Assembly (NCBI RefSeq): GCF_000429065.1
Contig: NZ_AUBD01000015.1
Coordinates: forward strand, 1 to 32,986
Reading direction: 5' to 3'
From: Silanimonas lenta DSM 16282
Lineage (GTDB): Bacteria > Pseudomonadota > Gammaproteobacteria > Xanthomonadales > Xanthomonadaceae
Length of the DNA: 32,986 nucleotides
The number at the start of each line of letters is the position of its first letter. Positions within the stretch are counted from its first letter, which is position 1. Shown piece by piece: positions 8,185 to 16,752 of this stretch. The notes under the pieces were generated by a model. That model was not told where the DNA came from. It did not search any database and was given only the letters and a program-made list of their open reading frames with translations. A program made the translations under genes and the position numbers.

Positions 8185-8275
8185 AGTGTGCCCGGGCGCC
8201 CGGGCGCGCGTCAGCCCCACCCGGGGCGGCGGGCGTGAAGGCGGCGCTGCGGCGCCCTTCCTCACGGGGCTTTGC

Positions 8276-8305
8276 TTGCCCCTGCTCCGGGGCGGGCCGT
8301 AAACT
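8276..8305 (+). promoter_or_regulatory. Candidate sigma-70 promoter for the DUF2244-cox operon
   Basis: TTGCCC (8276-8281) and TAAACT (8300-8305) are separated by 18 bp, in the only non-coding stretch ahead of the cox cluster (8185-8339). Transcription would begin about 8312, leaving a short leader before the GTG at 8340. It was chosen by eye. Confidence 0.35.
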
Positions 8306-8339
8306 GCGTCACCCTGTCGCAGGTCTTGGCACGTCCCAC

Positions 8340-8840
8340 GTGATCGATGAACTGCCGCCGTCGGTGACCGGTTCCGAGGCGCAGCTGCTGCTGCGCCCGA
8401 GGCGGATCCTGACGCCGCGGCAATTCGTCGTCCTGTTCGTCCTGATCGCGGTTCCGGTCTCGGTGGTGGCGGGCTACAGCTTCGCCATGGGCAATGCCTT
8501 CGCGCCCGCCTTCGCCGTGCTGGACCTCGCCATCGTCGCGGTGGCGCTGCGCTGGGTGTGGCGGTCAGGCGACCGCTACGAGCGGATCGTGGTGGGCGGG
8601 CAGCGCCTCGAGGTGCGCCGCTCGCCCGACGATGCCGCGGTGTTCAGCGCGCATCCCTACTGGGTGCGCCTGCGCCGGGCGTCCGGCCGCGGCGGGCCCG
8701 GGGCGATATGCCTCGGCTCGCAGGGCCGGGAGGTGGAGATCGGCAGTTTCCTGCCGCCCGACGAGCGCGACGAGCTGCTCGGCCGGTTGCGGTCGATGCT
8801 GGCGGCGGCCTCGGGCCGGGCGCCGGTGGAAGAATCCTGA
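8340..8840 (+). CDS. DUF2244 domain-containing membrane protein
   Basis: 166 residues starting at GTG 8340 (VIDELPPSVTGSEAQLLLRP). Two adjacent hydrophobic segments (about 29-48 and 53-71) are followed by a soluble tail containing R-x-E-V-R (Q-R-L-E-V-R), PYWVRLR and a conserved-looking QGREVEIGSFLPPDER block. That architecture is DUF2244, a family often found near respiratory oxidase genes and without a known activity. It ends 15 bp before coxB, and the coxB Shine-Dalgarno (GAGGTGAGG) overlaps its stop, so it is the first gene of the oxidase operon. The long open frame extending leftward from it is only the antisense of putA. The GTG start is the least certain point. Confidence 0.8.
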   Translation: MIDELPPSVTGSEAQLLLRPRRILTPRQFVVLFVLIAVPVSVVAGYSFAMGNAFAPAFAVLDLAIVAVALRWVWRSGDRYERIVVGGQRLEVRRSPDDAAVFSAHPYWVRLRRASGRGGPGAICLGSQGREVEIGSFLPPDERDELLGRLRSMLAAASGRAPVEES

Positions 8841-8855
8841 GGTGAGGTCATCGGC

Positions 8856-9731
8856 ATGAAGAAGTTCCGACCCCAACACGCGATCGCCGGCCTTGTGGCC
8901 AGCCTGGGCGCCACGCTGGCGGCCGCGGCGGGCCAGCCGGAGCGCTGGCAGCTCAACATGACCCAGGGCGTGACCGAGACCGCCCAGCGCGCCTACGACA
9001 TGCACATGATCATGCTGTGGATCTGCGTGGTCATCGGCGTGGTGGTGTTCGGTGCCATGGCCATCGCCATCCTCCGCTTCCGCAAGTCGAAGGGCGCGGT
9101 GGCCGACAAGAGCTTCGTGCACAGCACGAAGCTGGAAGTGATCTGGACCGCCATCCCGACCCTGATCCTCGTGGTCATGGCCTACCCGGCCACCATCAAG
9201 GTGATCGAGGCCTACAACACCAGCGAACACGAGATGACGGTGAAGATCGTCGGCCAGCAGTGGCTGTGGTCCTACGAGTACGTGGGCGAGGGCGTGCGCT
9301 TCACCAGCCGCCTCGACCGCCACTCCGACCGCCTGCGCCAGAGCGGCGTCAAGGTCGACAAGCACGACCCGGAGAACGCCAACTACCTGCTCGACGTCGA
9401 CAACCGCCTGGTGCTGCCCACCAACACCAAGGTGCGCTTCGTGCTCACCGCCGACGACGTGATCCACGCCTGGTGGGTGCCGGCGCTCGGCTGGAAGATG
9501 GACGCCATCCCCGGCCTCGTGAACGAGGCCTGGACCGAGATCCGCGAGCCCGGCATCTACCGCGGCCAGTGCGCCGAGCTGTGCGGCAAGGACCACGGCT
9601 TCATGCCGATCGTGGTCGAGGCCGTGCCGCGCGAGGAGTTCCAGGCCCGCCTCGCCGCCATGAAGGCCGCGAACGACACCACCGCCCGCACCGCATCCGC
9701 CGAGCCGGCCCTCGCCGGCCCGCAGGGTTGA
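8856..9731 (+). CDS. coxB: Cytochrome c oxidase subunit II
   Basis: 291 residues. An N-terminal signal-like segment ends AAAAGQPERW, followed by two transmembrane helices (about 51-73 and 93-112) and the periplasmic cupredoxin domain. The binuclear CuA ligands are complete: His204 (DVIHAWWVP), Cys239, Glu241, Cys243, His247 and Met250 in CAELCGKDHGFM. The aromatic patch GQQWLWSYEY (133-142) for electron entry from cytochrome c is present. There is no fused cytochrome c domain, so this is the aa3-type rather than caa3-type subunit. A strong Shine-Dalgarno lies just before the ATG, and coxA follows after 17 bp. Confidence 0.97.
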   Translation: MKKFRPQHAIAGLVASLGATLAAAAGQPERWQLNMTQGVTETAQRAYDMHMIMLWICVVIGVVVFGAMAIAILRFRKSKGAVADKSFVHSTKLEVIWTAIPTLILVVMAYPATIKVIEAYNTSEHEMTVKIVGQQWLWSYEYVGEGVRFTSRLDRHSDRLRQSGVKVDKHDPENANYLLDVDNRLVLPTNTKVRFVLTADDVIHAWWVPALGWKMDAIPGLVNEAWTEIREPGIYRGQCAELCGKDHGFMPIVVEAVPREEFQARLAAMKAANDTTARTASAEPALAGPQG

Positions 9732-9748
9732 GCTAGAGAGGTCATCCC

Positions 9749-11377
9749 ATGGCTAACGCCCACGCCGCCACGCATCACGACGACCACGGCCACCAGCAGA
9801 GCTTCTTCGAGCGCTGGTTCCTGTCCACCAACCACAAGGACATCGGCACGCTCTACCTCATCTTCTCGCTGGTGATGTTCCTCATCGGCGGGTCGATGGC
9901 GCTGGTGATCCGCGCCGAGCTGTTCCAGCCCGGCCTGCAGCTGGTCGATCCGGCCTTCTTCAACCAGATGACCACGATGCATGCGCTGGTCATGATCTTC
10001 GGCGCGGTGATGCCGGCCTTCGTCGGCCTCGCGAACTGGATGATCCCGCTGATGATCGGCGCGCCGGACATGGCGCTGCCGCGCATGAACAACTGGTCCT
10101 TCTGGATCATGCCCTTCGCCTTCCTGCTGCTGCTGATGCCGCTGATCCTGCAGGCCTTCGGCATCGGCTCGGGCGGTCCGGCGGGCGGCTGGACGCTCTA
10201 CCCGCCGCTGTCGCTGCAGGGCGGCTCGAACGTGGCCTTCACCATCTTCGCCATCCACCTGATGGGCATCAGCTCCATCATGGGCGCGATCAACATCATC
10301 GCCACCATCCTCAACATGCGTGCCCCGGGGATGGACCTGCTGAAGATGCCGATCTTCGTCTGGACCTGGCTGATCACCGCCTTCCTGCTGATCGCGGTGA
10401 TGCCGGTGCTGGCCGGCGCGGTGACCATGCTGCTCACCGACAAGTTCTTCGGCACCAACTTCTTCAATGCCGCCGGCGGTGGCGACCCGGTGCTCTACCA
10501 GCACGTGTTCTGGTTCTTCGGGCACCCCGAGGTCTACATCATGATCCTGCCGGCCTTCGGCATCGTCTCGGAGATCATCCCGACCTTCGCCCGCAAGCCG
10601 CTGTTCGGCTACCAGGCGATGGTGTACGCCACGGCCTCGATCGCCTTCCTCAGCTTCATCGTCTGGGCGCACCACATGTTCACCGTGGGCATGCCGCTCG
10701 GCGCCGAGCTGTACTTCATGTACGCCACGATGCTGATCGCCATCCCCACCGGTGTGAAGGTGTTCAACTGGGTCACCACCATGTGGCGCGGCTCGATGAC
10801 CTTCGAGACGCCGATGCTGTTCGCGCTCGGCTTCGTGGTGATGTTCACCATTGGCGGCTTCTCGGGCCTGATGCTGGCGATGGTGCCGGCCGACTACCAG
10901 TACCACGACACCTACTTCGTGGTGGCGCACTTCCACTACGTGCTGGTGAGCGGCGCCGTGTTCGGCATCATGGCCGGCGTGTACTACTGGCTGCCGAAGT
11001 GGACCGGCCACATGTACAACGAGACGCTGGGCAAGTGGCACTTCTGGCTGTCCACCATCTTCGTCAACCTGCTGTTCTTCCCGCAGCACTTCCTCGGCCT
11101 TGCCGGTATGCCGCGCCGCATCCCGGACTACAACGTCGCCTTCGCCGACTTCAACCTGCTGTCCTCGATCGGCGGCTTTGGCTTCGGCCTTGCCCAGCTG
11201 CTGTTCGTGGCGGTGGTGTGGCAGTGCGCCCGCGGCGGCAAGAAGGCCGAGGCGCGCGCCTGGGAGGGTGCCCGGGGCCTCGAGTGGACGGTGCCCTCGC
11301 CGGCCCCGCACCACACCTTCACGAAGCCGCCGGTCATCCGCGACGAGGACCTGGCGCACGGCGACGTGAGCCACTGA
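9749..11377 (+). CDS. coxA: Cytochrome c oxidase subunit I (aa3 type)
   Basis: 542 residues, full length, with twelve hydrophobic helices. Heme a is bound by His78 ([10 protein letters not shown]) and His396, and heme a3 by His394 ([12 protein letters not shown]). CuB is held by His259, His308 and His309 (WAHHMF), with the crosslinked Tyr263. Glu261 in GHPEVYI marks an A1-type oxidase with a D-channel. It catalyses reduction of O2 to water coupled to proton pumping in the inner membrane. The RBS AGAGAGGT precedes the ATG. It sits between coxB and the accessory genes for copper insertion. Confidence 0.98.
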   Translation: MANAHAATHHDDHGHQQSFFERWFLSTNHKDIGTLYLIFSLVMFLIGGSMALVIRAELFQPGLQLVDPAFFNQMTTMHALVMIFGAVMPAFVGLANWMIPLMIGAPDMALPRMNNWSFWIMPFAFLLLLMPLILQAFGIGSGGPAGGWTLYPPLSLQGGSNVAFTIFAIHLMGISSIMGAINIIATILNMRAPGMDLLKMPIFVWTWLITAFLLIAVMPVLAGAVTMLLTDKFFGTNFFNAAGGGDPVLYQHVFWFFGHPEVYIMILPAFGIVSEIIPTFARKPLFGYQAMVYATASIAFLSFIVWAHHMFTVGMPLGAELYFMYATMLIAIPTGVKVFNWVTTMWRGSMTFETPMLFALGFVVMFTIGGFSGLMLAMVPADYQYHDTYFVVAHFHYVLVSGAVFGIMAGVYYWLPKWTGHMYNETLGKWHFWLSTIFVNLLFFPQHFLGLAGMPRRIPDYNVAFADFNLLSSIGGFGFGLAQLLFVAVVWQCARGGKKAEARAWEGARGLEWTVPSPAPHHTFTKPPVIRDEDLAHGDVSH

Positions 11378-11400
11378 TCTTCCGCACGGAGTCTTGAGAC

Positions 11401-11544
11401 GTGGACGCTCCGCGTGAGTCCCGGGACGATGCCCCCCGCCGCGGTTCGGTGCGGCGGACGGTCATCGTGCTGGGGGCCATCGCCGCCGGCTTCTACCTCT
11501 ATGCCCTGTGGATGATCGTCAGCCGCGGGGGGGCGGGGGCATGA
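11401..11544 (+). CDS. Small single-pass membrane protein between coxA and ctaG
   Basis: This frame of 47 residues starts at GTG 11401, with ACGGAG about 10 nt upstream, and stops at TGA 11542-11544, which overlaps the ctaG ATG (ATGA). The N-terminal half is charged ([19 protein letters not shown]); one transmembrane helix follows (about 20-41: [20 protein letters not shown]). Third positions are almost all G or C. Size, topology and position match the small 'cytochrome oxidase assembly' ORFs seen between subunit I and CtaG genes in other proteobacteria. A role in assembly is inferred from the neighbours only. Confidence 0.72.
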   Translation: MDAPRESRDDAPRRGSVRRTVIVLGAIAAGFYLYALWMIVSRGGAGA

Positions 11545-12137
11545 GTAGCCACGCCGCCACCGCCCGGCGCATCGCCCTCGTCTCGCTGCTGAGCTTCGGC
11601 GCCGCCTTCGGCCTGGTGCCGCTCTATGAGATCGCCTGCGAGAAGGTCTTCGGCATCAAGCTGGAGACCGGCCCGGCCGGCGAGCGCCGCCTCGCCGACA
11701 TCGCCATCGACCCCAACCGCACGGTGCGCGTCGAGTTCGACGCCACCGTGAACTCCAGGCTGCCCTGGTCCTTCGAGCCCGAGCAGCTGTCGATGGAGGT
11801 GGTGCCGGGGCAGGCCTACGAAGTGAACTACGTGGCCGGCAATCTCGATGCCGGCCCGGTGGTCGGTAATGCCGCGCCCTCGGTGGCGCCGGTGGTGGCC
11901 GCCGGTTACTTCGTCAAGACCGAATGCTTCTGCTTCACCGAGCAGCTGCTCGCCCCGGGCGAGCGCAAGGTGATGCCGGTGCGTTTCATCGTCGATCCGG
12001 CGCTGCCGGCCAACGTCCGCACCATCACGCTGTCCTATACCTTCTTCAAGAACGAGCCGGCCACCGCGCGCGCGCTCGCCGCCGCCCCGGCCCCCGCGCC
12101 GGCGCTGGCGACGGCGCCGCTCGCGGTGCCGCGCTGA
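11541..12137 (+). CDS. ctaG: Cytochrome c oxidase assembly protein CtaG (Cox11 family)
   Basis: 198 residues. A short cytoplasmic N-terminus, one transmembrane helix (about 11-28) and a periplasmic immunoglobulin-like domain. The copper-binding pair Cys129/Cys131 lies in the hallmark ECFCFTEQ, with a further Cys33 after the helix as usual in Cox11. It delivers Cu(I) to the CuB site of subunit I. The ATG at 11541 overlaps the stop of the 47-codon ORF; the longer frame starting at 11508 is not needed. The C-terminal 25 residues are an Ala/Pro-rich extension beyond the usual family end. Confidence 0.95.
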   Translation: MSSHAATARRIALVSLLSFGAAFGLVPLYEIACEKVFGIKLETGPAGERRLADIAIDPNRTVRVEFDATVNSRLPWSFEPEQLSMEVVPGQAYEVNYVAGNLDAGPVVGNAAPSVAPVVAAGYFVKTECFCFTEQLLAPGERKVMPVRFIVDPALPANVRTITLSYTFFKNEPATARALAAAPAPAPALATAPLAVPR

Positions 12138-12168
12138 CCTTTCCACCGTTCCACCGCAGGGGACCCGC

Positions 12169-13044
12169 ATGGCCACCGCACACCACGACGCCGACGTCTA
12201 CTACGTACCGCACCACAGCAAGTGGCCCTTCGTGGGCTCGGTTTCGCTGTTCGTGCTGATGATCGGCCTCGTCACCTGGTTCAACGGCAGCGACACCGCC
12301 TTCTGGGTCTTCATGGCCGGTCTGGCGATGATGATCTACACCCTGTTCGGCTGGTTCGGCGACGTGATCCGCGAGTCGGAGTCGGGCAAGTACAACGGCC
12401 AGGTCGACGTCAGCTTCCGCCAGGGGATGATCTGGTTCATCTTCTCGGAAGTGATGTTCTTCGCCGCCTTCTTCGGCGCGCTGTTCTACGTCCGCCAGTT
12501 CGCCCTGCCCTGGCTCTCGGGCGAGGGTCACGGGGCGCTGGCCAACCAGTTCCTCTACGACGGCTACGTGGCCGGCTGGCCGGCCAACGGCCCGGCCAAC
12601 GTCGGCGGCGAGTTCGGTACCCTGCCGGCCTTCGGCCTGCCGCTGATCAACACCATCATCCTGCTCAGCTCGGGCCTCACCCTCACCATCGCCCACCACG
12701 CCATGGTGGCCGGGCAGCGCGGCAAGGTGCTGGCCTGGCTCGGCGCCACCATCCTGCTCGGCTTCTGCTTCTTCGGCGTGCAGGCCTACGAGTACGGCCA
12801 TGCCTGGTCCGACCTCAACCTGCGCCTCAGCTCGGGCATCTACGGCGCCACCTTCTACATGCTGACCGGCTTCCACGGCCTGCACGTCTTCCTTGGCACG
12901 GTGATGCTCACCGTGGTCTGGTTCCGCGTGCTGAAGGGCCACTTCACCCCGGAGAAGCACTTCGGCTTCGAGGCGGTGGCTTGGTACTGGCACTTCGTGG
13001 ACGTGGTCTGGCTGGGCCTGTTCCTGTTCGTCTACGTGCTCTGA
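12169..13044 (+). CDS. coxC: Cytochrome c oxidase subunit III
   Basis: 291 residues with seven hydrophobic helices, as in aa3 oxidases. Landmarks include YYVPHHSKWPFVGS at the N-terminus, FSEVMFFAAFFGALFY with its buried Glu, LTIAHHAM, GFHGLHVFLGT and the terminal AVAWYWHFVDVVWLGLF. It stabilises subunit I and binds lipid near the D-channel. The RBS CAGGGGA is placed before the ATG. It is the last gene of the first oxidase transcript and is followed by a strong hairpin at 13067. Confidence 0.97.
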   Translation: MATAHHDADVYYVPHHSKWPFVGSVSLFVLMIGLVTWFNGSDTAFWVFMAGLAMMIYTLFGWFGDVIRESESGKYNGQVDVSFRQGMIWFIFSEVMFFAAFFGALFYVRQFALPWLSGEGHGALANQFLYDGYVAGWPANGPANVGGEFGTLPAFGLPLINTIILLSSGLTLTIAHHAMVAGQRGKVLAWLGATILLGFCFFGVQAYEYGHAWSDLNLRLSSGIYGATFYMLTGFHGLHVFLGTVMLTVVWFRVLKGHFTPEKHFGFEAVAWYWHFVDVVWLGLFLFVYVL

Positions 13045-13066
13045 GCCCGGGACACGCCCGCAACGC

Positions 13067-13092
13067 ACGAGGCCGGCGAATGCCGGCCTCGT
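13067..13092. terminator. Perfect 11-bp hairpin between convergent coxC and DUF2909 genes
   Basis: ACGAGGCCGGC (13067-13077), loop GAAT, GCCGGCCTCGT (13082-13092). It lies 22 bp after coxC and 40 bp after the opposing gene, so it could serve both directions. There is no U-tract, as is common in GC-rich genomes. Confidence 0.65.
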
Positions 13093-13132
13093 CGTCTTCG
13101 CGGGGCATCCGGGAGGGCCGCGCCGGGGCGGG

Positions 13133-13339
13133 TCACTGGCCGATGCCGTGGAAGCGCCAGAAGCCGAGGAAGTGGCCGGCCGCCATGATGGCGAGCAGGG
13201 CGATCGACAGGCCGATGCGCCAGCTCAGGGCGCGCACCATGCGGCCATCGGCCTGCGGTTTCGAGACCATGTGGAAGAGGGCCGCGAAGAGGTTCCAGAC
13301 GATGACGGCCATGAAGGCGATGACGATGAGTTTTTCCAC
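13133..13339 (-). CDS. DUF2909 family twin-transmembrane protein
   Basis: 68 residues: VEKLIVIAFMAVIVWNLFAAL (helix 1), a short loop with MVRALSWRIGLSIALLAI (helix 2) and an ending GFWRFHGIGQ. The paired helices and the RALxWRIGLS motif are typical of DUF2909, a small inner-membrane family commonly embedded in aa3 oxidase clusters. The start is GTG at 13339, because the family begins a few residues before the first helix. It runs opposite to the oxidase genes and diverges from SURF1 across only 57 bp. On its strand GATAAT lies about 36 nt before the start and may be a -10 box. Its function is unknown, with assembly inferred from context. Confidence 0.8.
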   Translation of the reverse strand: MEKLIVIAFMAVIVWNLFAALFHMVSKPQADGRMVRALSWRIGLSIALLAIMAAGHFLGFWRFHGIGQ

Positions 13340-13396
13340 GGGGTGGCCTGAAGCGGAATCGAAGCCCGCATTATCCGCCTGCCGCGGAGGCGCGGG
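13340..13396. promoter_or_regulatory. Divergent promoter region, DUF2909 / SURF1
   Basis: 57 bp must hold the minus-strand promoter (GATAAT at about 13370-13375 reading left) and the SURF1 RBS (CGGAGG, 13385-13390, 6 nt before the GTG). The RBS fixes the SURF1 start. No convincing plus-strand -35/-10 was seen. Confidence 0.4.
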
Positions 13397-14110
13397 GTGA
13401 AGCGCCGTTCCCGTCTCGCGCTGCGCTGGGCCCTGGTGCTGGCCCTGCTGGCGCTGTTCCTGCGCGCCGGGGTCTGGCAGCTGGGGCGTGCCGAGGAGAA
13501 GCAGGCCCGTCTCGATCAGGCCGCCGCGGTGCTGGAACGCCGGGAGCCGGCGCCATTGCCGCAGGCGCTGGCCGCCATGCCGGCCTGGGTGGAACTCGAG
13601 GCAACGTTCGAGCCCCACCCGGCCCTGCGCCTCGACCAGCAGCGCCGGGGCGGGCAGGTGGGCGTGCAGGTGTACCGCCTCGCCCGGCTCGCCGACGGCC
13701 ACCGGCTCTGGGTAGACGTGGGCTGGCAGCCGCTGCCGGCCGACCGCACGGTACCGGCCGAGCCGGCGCTGCCCGACGGGGCGCTGCGCCTGGCCGGCCT
13801 GCTGGCGCCGCCGCCGTCTGCCGGGCTTGCCATCGGCCCGGCCCTCTCGCCCCTGCCCGACCAGGGCTGGCTGGCCCTGCGGCTGACGCCCGAGGCCCTG
13901 CGCGAGGCCGCGGCGCCGCGCGCAGCGGGACTGCTCGAGGGCGCGGTGCTGCGCCTCGATCCCGTCCTGCCCTTCGGCCACGAACGCGACCTCGACCTGC
14001 TGCCGAATACCCTGCCGCCCGAGAAACACCGCGGCTACGCCCTGCAGTGGTTCGGCTTCGCCACAGGCCTGCTGCTGCTCTCCCTCTACCTCCAGTTCCG
14101 ACGTCCATGA
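13397..14110 (+). CDS. SURF1 family cytochrome oxidase biogenesis protein
   Basis: 237 residues with the SURF1 layout: an N-terminal helix (about 8-24), a periplasmic domain and a C-terminal helix (about 216-232). Signatures are WQLGRAEEKQ (27-36), GVQVYRLARL, WVDVGWQPLP, the GYALQWFGFA block before the last helix and a hydrophobic end. SURF1 binds heme a and helps to load subunit I. The start is GTG 13397, supported by CGGAGG at the right distance. Its stop overlaps the next start (ATGA at 14107-14110), coupling it to the Sco-like gene. Confidence 0.9.
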   Translation: MKRRSRLALRWALVLALLALFLRAGVWQLGRAEEKQARLDQAAAVLERREPAPLPQALAAMPAWVELEATFEPHPALRLDQQRRGGQVGVQVYRLARLADGHRLWVDVGWQPLPADRTVPAEPALPDGALRLAGLLAPPPSAGLAIGPALSPLPDQGWLALRLTPEALREAAAPRAAGLLEGAVLRLDPVLPFGHERDLDLLPNTLPPEKHRGYALQWFGFATGLLLLSLYLQFRRP

Positions 14111-14664
14111 ACCCCGTCCTGCGCTCGCGCGCCACCCTGCTGCTGGTGGTGGCGCTGTTCTTCGTGTCCTTCGGCATCGCCGTCTTCCTGATCTTCTCCG
14201 GCTGGCGCCCCACGGCCACCCGCAATGCCGGCGAGCTGCTGCAGCCGCCGGTGGAGCTCGGGGTCCTCGGGCTGTCCCATGCCGATGGCCGGCCCTACCC
14301 CGAATGGGAGGGCGAGCGCCGCCTGTGGCGGGTGGTGGTGCTGCCGCCGCCGGACTGCGGCGAGCCCTGCCTGCGCCTCAGCGACACGCTCTACCGCGTC
14401 TGGGTGGCCGAAGGCCGGCATGCCGACCGGGTGCAGGTGCTGTGGTTCGGCGAGGTGCCGGCGCAGGCCCCGGAATACCGCGCCTTCCTGCCGATGGCGC
14501 CCTCGCCGGCGCTCCGTGCGAAACTGCCCGCCGCGCACGTCGAGGGCAGCCTTGCCGTGCACCTCATCGACCCGAACGGCTTCCTCGTGATGCGTTACGA
14601 ACCCGGCTTCGACCCCACCGGCCTCCGCAAGGACCTCGCCCGGCTGCTGAAGGTGACCGAGTGA
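14107..14664 (+). CDS. Membrane-anchored Sco-like (thioredoxin-fold) protein, putative oxidase copper or thiol factor
   Basis: 185 residues. One N-terminal transmembrane anchor (about 9-31) is followed by a periplasmic domain with WRVVVLPPPDCGEPCLRLSD, whose Cys84 and Cys88 form a C-x3-C. Later come VQVLWFGEVP and the C-terminal run LAVHLIDPNGFLVMRYEPG then LRKDLARLLK. The order of strand, CxxxC-helix, strand, 'DP.G.l...Y' and terminal helix is that of Sco1/SenC, but the usual conserved copper-ligand His context is not obvious. Start and stop overlap SURF1 (ATGA) and ctaA (GTGA). Such proteins are usually annotated as hypothetical in these clusters; a copper-chaperone or thiol-reductase role is inferred. 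Confidence 0.7.
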   Translation: MNPVLRSRATLLLVVALFFVSFGIAVFLIFSGWRPTATRNAGELLQPPVELGVLGLSHADGRPYPEWEGERRLWRVVVLPPPDCGEPCLRLSDTLYRVWVAEGRHADRVQVLWFGEVPAQAPEYRAFLPMAPSPALRAKLPAAHVEGSLAVHLIDPNGFLVMRYEPGFDPTGLRKDLARLLKVTE

Positions 14665-15791
14665 TCCCCGTCCGCCATTTCCATCGCCTCGCCTGGGTGG
14701 CGGTCATCGTCGCCTTCGGCGTGATCTTCCTCGGCGGTTTCACCCGCCTGAACAACGCCGGCCTGAGCTGCCCGGACTGGCCCACCTGCTACGGCAAGAT
14801 CACCTGGCCCACCAGCGAGGCCGACATCGCCCATGCCAACGCCACCTTCGAGCGCGCGGTGGAAGTGCACAAGGCGGTGTGGGAGCAGGTGCACCGCATC
14901 CTCGCCGCCAGCCTCGGCCTGCTGGTCTTCACCCTGGCCCTGCTGGCCGCCCGCCGCCGCCCGCAGGGCCTCGCCACCGTCGCGGCAGGCACGCTGCTGG
15001 TGGTGGCGGCGATCTTCGCCTACATCAAGGTCGACCACGGCCTCGCCCTCGGTCTTGCTGCGGCGGGGCAGGCGGTGTGGCTGTCCGGTCTCGTGCGCTG
15101 GGCCGATGGCGTGACCCGGCTCTCGATGGGCCTGCTGATGCTGGTCACCTTCCAGGCCCTGCTCGGCATGTGGACGGTGATCTGGCTGGTGAAGCCGGTG
15201 ATCGTGATGAGCCATCTGCTGGGCGGGCTTGCCACCTTCTCGCTGCTCACCGTGCTGGCCTGGTGGAGCACGCCGAACGCCATGCGCCTGCACGTGGATG
15301 CCCCGGCCCTGCGCCGCTGGCTCTGGGCCGGCCTGGGGCTGCTGGTGCTGCAGATCGCCCTCGGGGGCTGGGTGGCGGCGAACTATGCCGCCCTGGCCTG
15401 CGGCCTCGACTTCCCCACCTGCAAGGGCGAATGGTGGCCGGCCACCGATTTCGCCGAGGGCTTCGTGCTCTGGCGTGGCATCGGCGTCGATTACGAGGGC
15501 GGCGTGCTGGATGCCGCTGCCCGCGCCGCCATCCAGCTCACCCACCGCATCGGCGCGCTGGTGGTGGCGGCCTACTTCGTGCTGCTGGGCTTCCGCCTCG
15601 CCTTCACCCCGGGCTTCCGGGGCTCGGGCGTGCTGCTCCTGGTGCTGCTGGTGGCGCAGGTGGCGCTCGGCATCGCCAATGTGGTGATGGGCCTGCCGCT
15701 GTATGTCGCCACCGCCCACCTGCTGGTGGCGGTGCTGATGCTGTTCACCGTGGTCACCCTGCTGGCGCGCCTGCGCTCGCCCGGGGCCTGA
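14661..15791 (+). CDS. ctaA: Heme A synthase (COX15/CtaA family)
   Basis: 376 residues with eight hydrophobic helices in two similar halves. It oxidises the C8 methyl of heme O to a formyl group. The heme-ligand histidines appear as [25 protein letters not shown] and ATAHLLVA. The loop cysteines are C-P-D-W-P-T-C in the first half and C-G-L-D-F-P-T-C in the second. The start is GTG 14661, which overlaps the previous stop (GTGA); the first residues [13 protein letters not shown] lead straight into helix 1. cyoE follows after 4 bp, so the two consecutive heme-modifying enzymes are co-transcribed. Confidence 0.95.
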   Translation: MIPVRHFHRLAWVAVIVAFGVIFLGGFTRLNNAGLSCPDWPTCYGKITWPTSEADIAHANATFERAVEVHKAVWEQVHRILAASLGLLVFTLALLAARRRPQGLATVAAGTLLVVAAIFAYIKVDHGLALGLAAAGQAVWLSGLVRWADGVTRLSMGLLMLVTFQALLGMWTVIWLVKPVIVMSHLLGGLATFSLLTVLAWWSTPNAMRLHVDAPALRRWLWAGLGLLVLQIALGGWVAANYAALACGLDFPTCKGEWWPATDFAEGFVLWRGIGVDYEGGVLDAAARAAIQLTHRIGALVVAAYFVLLGFRLAFTPGFRGSGVLLLVLLVAQVALGIANVVMGLPLYVATAHLLVAVLMLFTVVTLLARLRSPGA

Positions 15792-15795
15792 GCCG

Positions 15796-16749
15796 ATGGC
15801 CTCGCTCGCCGGCCAGTACTGGGAGCTCACCAAGCCGCGGGTGGTGGCGCTGATCGTCTTCACCGCGGTGATCGGCATGTTCCTCGCCACGCCGGAATGG
15901 CCGGGGACGCGCGTCCTGCTGCTTGGCAGCCTCGGCATCTGGCTGGCCGCGGCCTCGGCGGCGGCCATCAACCACCTGCTCGACCAGCGCATCGATGCAC
16001 TGATGGCGCGCACCGCCCACCGCCCCCTGCCCACCGGCTCGCTCACCGGCCCCCAGGTGCTGCTGTTCGCCGTGGCCCTCGGCGTGGTCTCGATGCTGGT
16101 GCTGGCGCTGTGGGTGAATCCCTTCACCGCGGCGCTCACCTTCGCCTCGCTGATCGGCTATGCCATCGTCTACACCGGCTATCTCAAGCGCGCCACGCCG
16201 CAGAACATCGTGATCGGCGGCCTCGCCGGCGCCGCGCCGCCGCTGCTCGGCTGGGCCGCGGTGAAGGGCTGGCCGGAGGGCGTGCCCTTCGCCGCCCTGT
16301 TCGGCCCGCCCTTCGACTACCACCACGCCCTGCTGCTGGTGCTGATCATCTTCGTCTGGACGCCGCCGCACTTCTGGGCGCTGGCGATCTTCCGCAAGGA
16401 GGACTATGCCCGGGCGATGGTGCCGATGCTGCCGGTGACCCACGGCGTGGAGTACACGCGCTGGCAGATCCTGTTCTACACCCTGCTGCTGGTGGCGGCC
16501 ACGATCCTGCCCTTCGCCAGCGGCATGAGCGGGCTGTTCTACCTCGGCGGCGCGCTGGTGCTGGGCGGAGTGTTCCTCTGGTACGCGGTGCGCCTGTTCA
16601 ACCCGCCCGACCCGCTGTACCCGATGCGGGTGTTCAACTACTCGGTGGTCTACCTGATGGTGCTGTTCGGCTTCCTGCTGGCAGACCACTACCTCGGGCC
16701 GGCGCCGGCTCCGCCGCCGGCCGAGATTGGCTTCGAGCGGGTGGGCTGA
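15796..16749 (+). CDS. cyoE: Protoheme IX farnesyltransferase (heme O synthase)
   Basis: 317 residues, UbiA superfamily, nine hydrophobic segments. The prenyl-diphosphate site is [21 protein letters not shown] (N-x3-D-x3-D), and the second aspartate-rich region lies within [12 protein letters not shown] and later [11 protein letters not shown]. It adds a farnesyl group to heme B, giving the heme O that CtaA converts to heme A. The N-terminus [20 protein letters not shown] is canonical. It ends the oxidase block; its stop is 3 bp from the stop of the convergent AbgT gene, with no terminator between. Classical sco, often next in such clusters, is not here. Confidence 0.95.
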   Translation: MASLAGQYWELTKPRVVALIVFTAVIGMFLATPEWPGTRVLLLGSLGIWLAAASAAAINHLLDQRIDALMARTAHRPLPTGSLTGPQVLLFAVALGVVSMLVLALWVNPFTAALTFASLIGYAIVYTGYLKRATPQNIVIGGLAGAAPPLLGWAAVKGWPEGVPFAALFGPPFDYHHALLLVLIIFVWTPPHFWALAIFRKEDYARAMVPMLPVTHGVEYTRWQILFYTLLLVAATILPFASGMSGLFYLGGALVLGGVFLWYAVRLFNPPDPLYPMRVFNYSVVYLMVLFGFLLADHYLGPAPAPPPAEIGFERVG

Positions 16750-16752
16750 GGC

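Noticed and set aside
4899-8338. Very long plus-strand open frame (over 1100 codons) opposite putA
   Set aside because: It is the antisense of a well-supported PutA and reads as His/Gly/Ala/Arg-rich sequence. Only its last 166 codons (DUF2244, from 8340) are a gene; GC-rich genes routinely leave the opposite strand open.
14304-14660. N-terminal extension of ctaA upstream of 14661
   Set aside because: The extension is an out-of-frame reading of the Sco-like gene; the GTG at 14661 overlaps that gene's stop and leads directly into helix 1.
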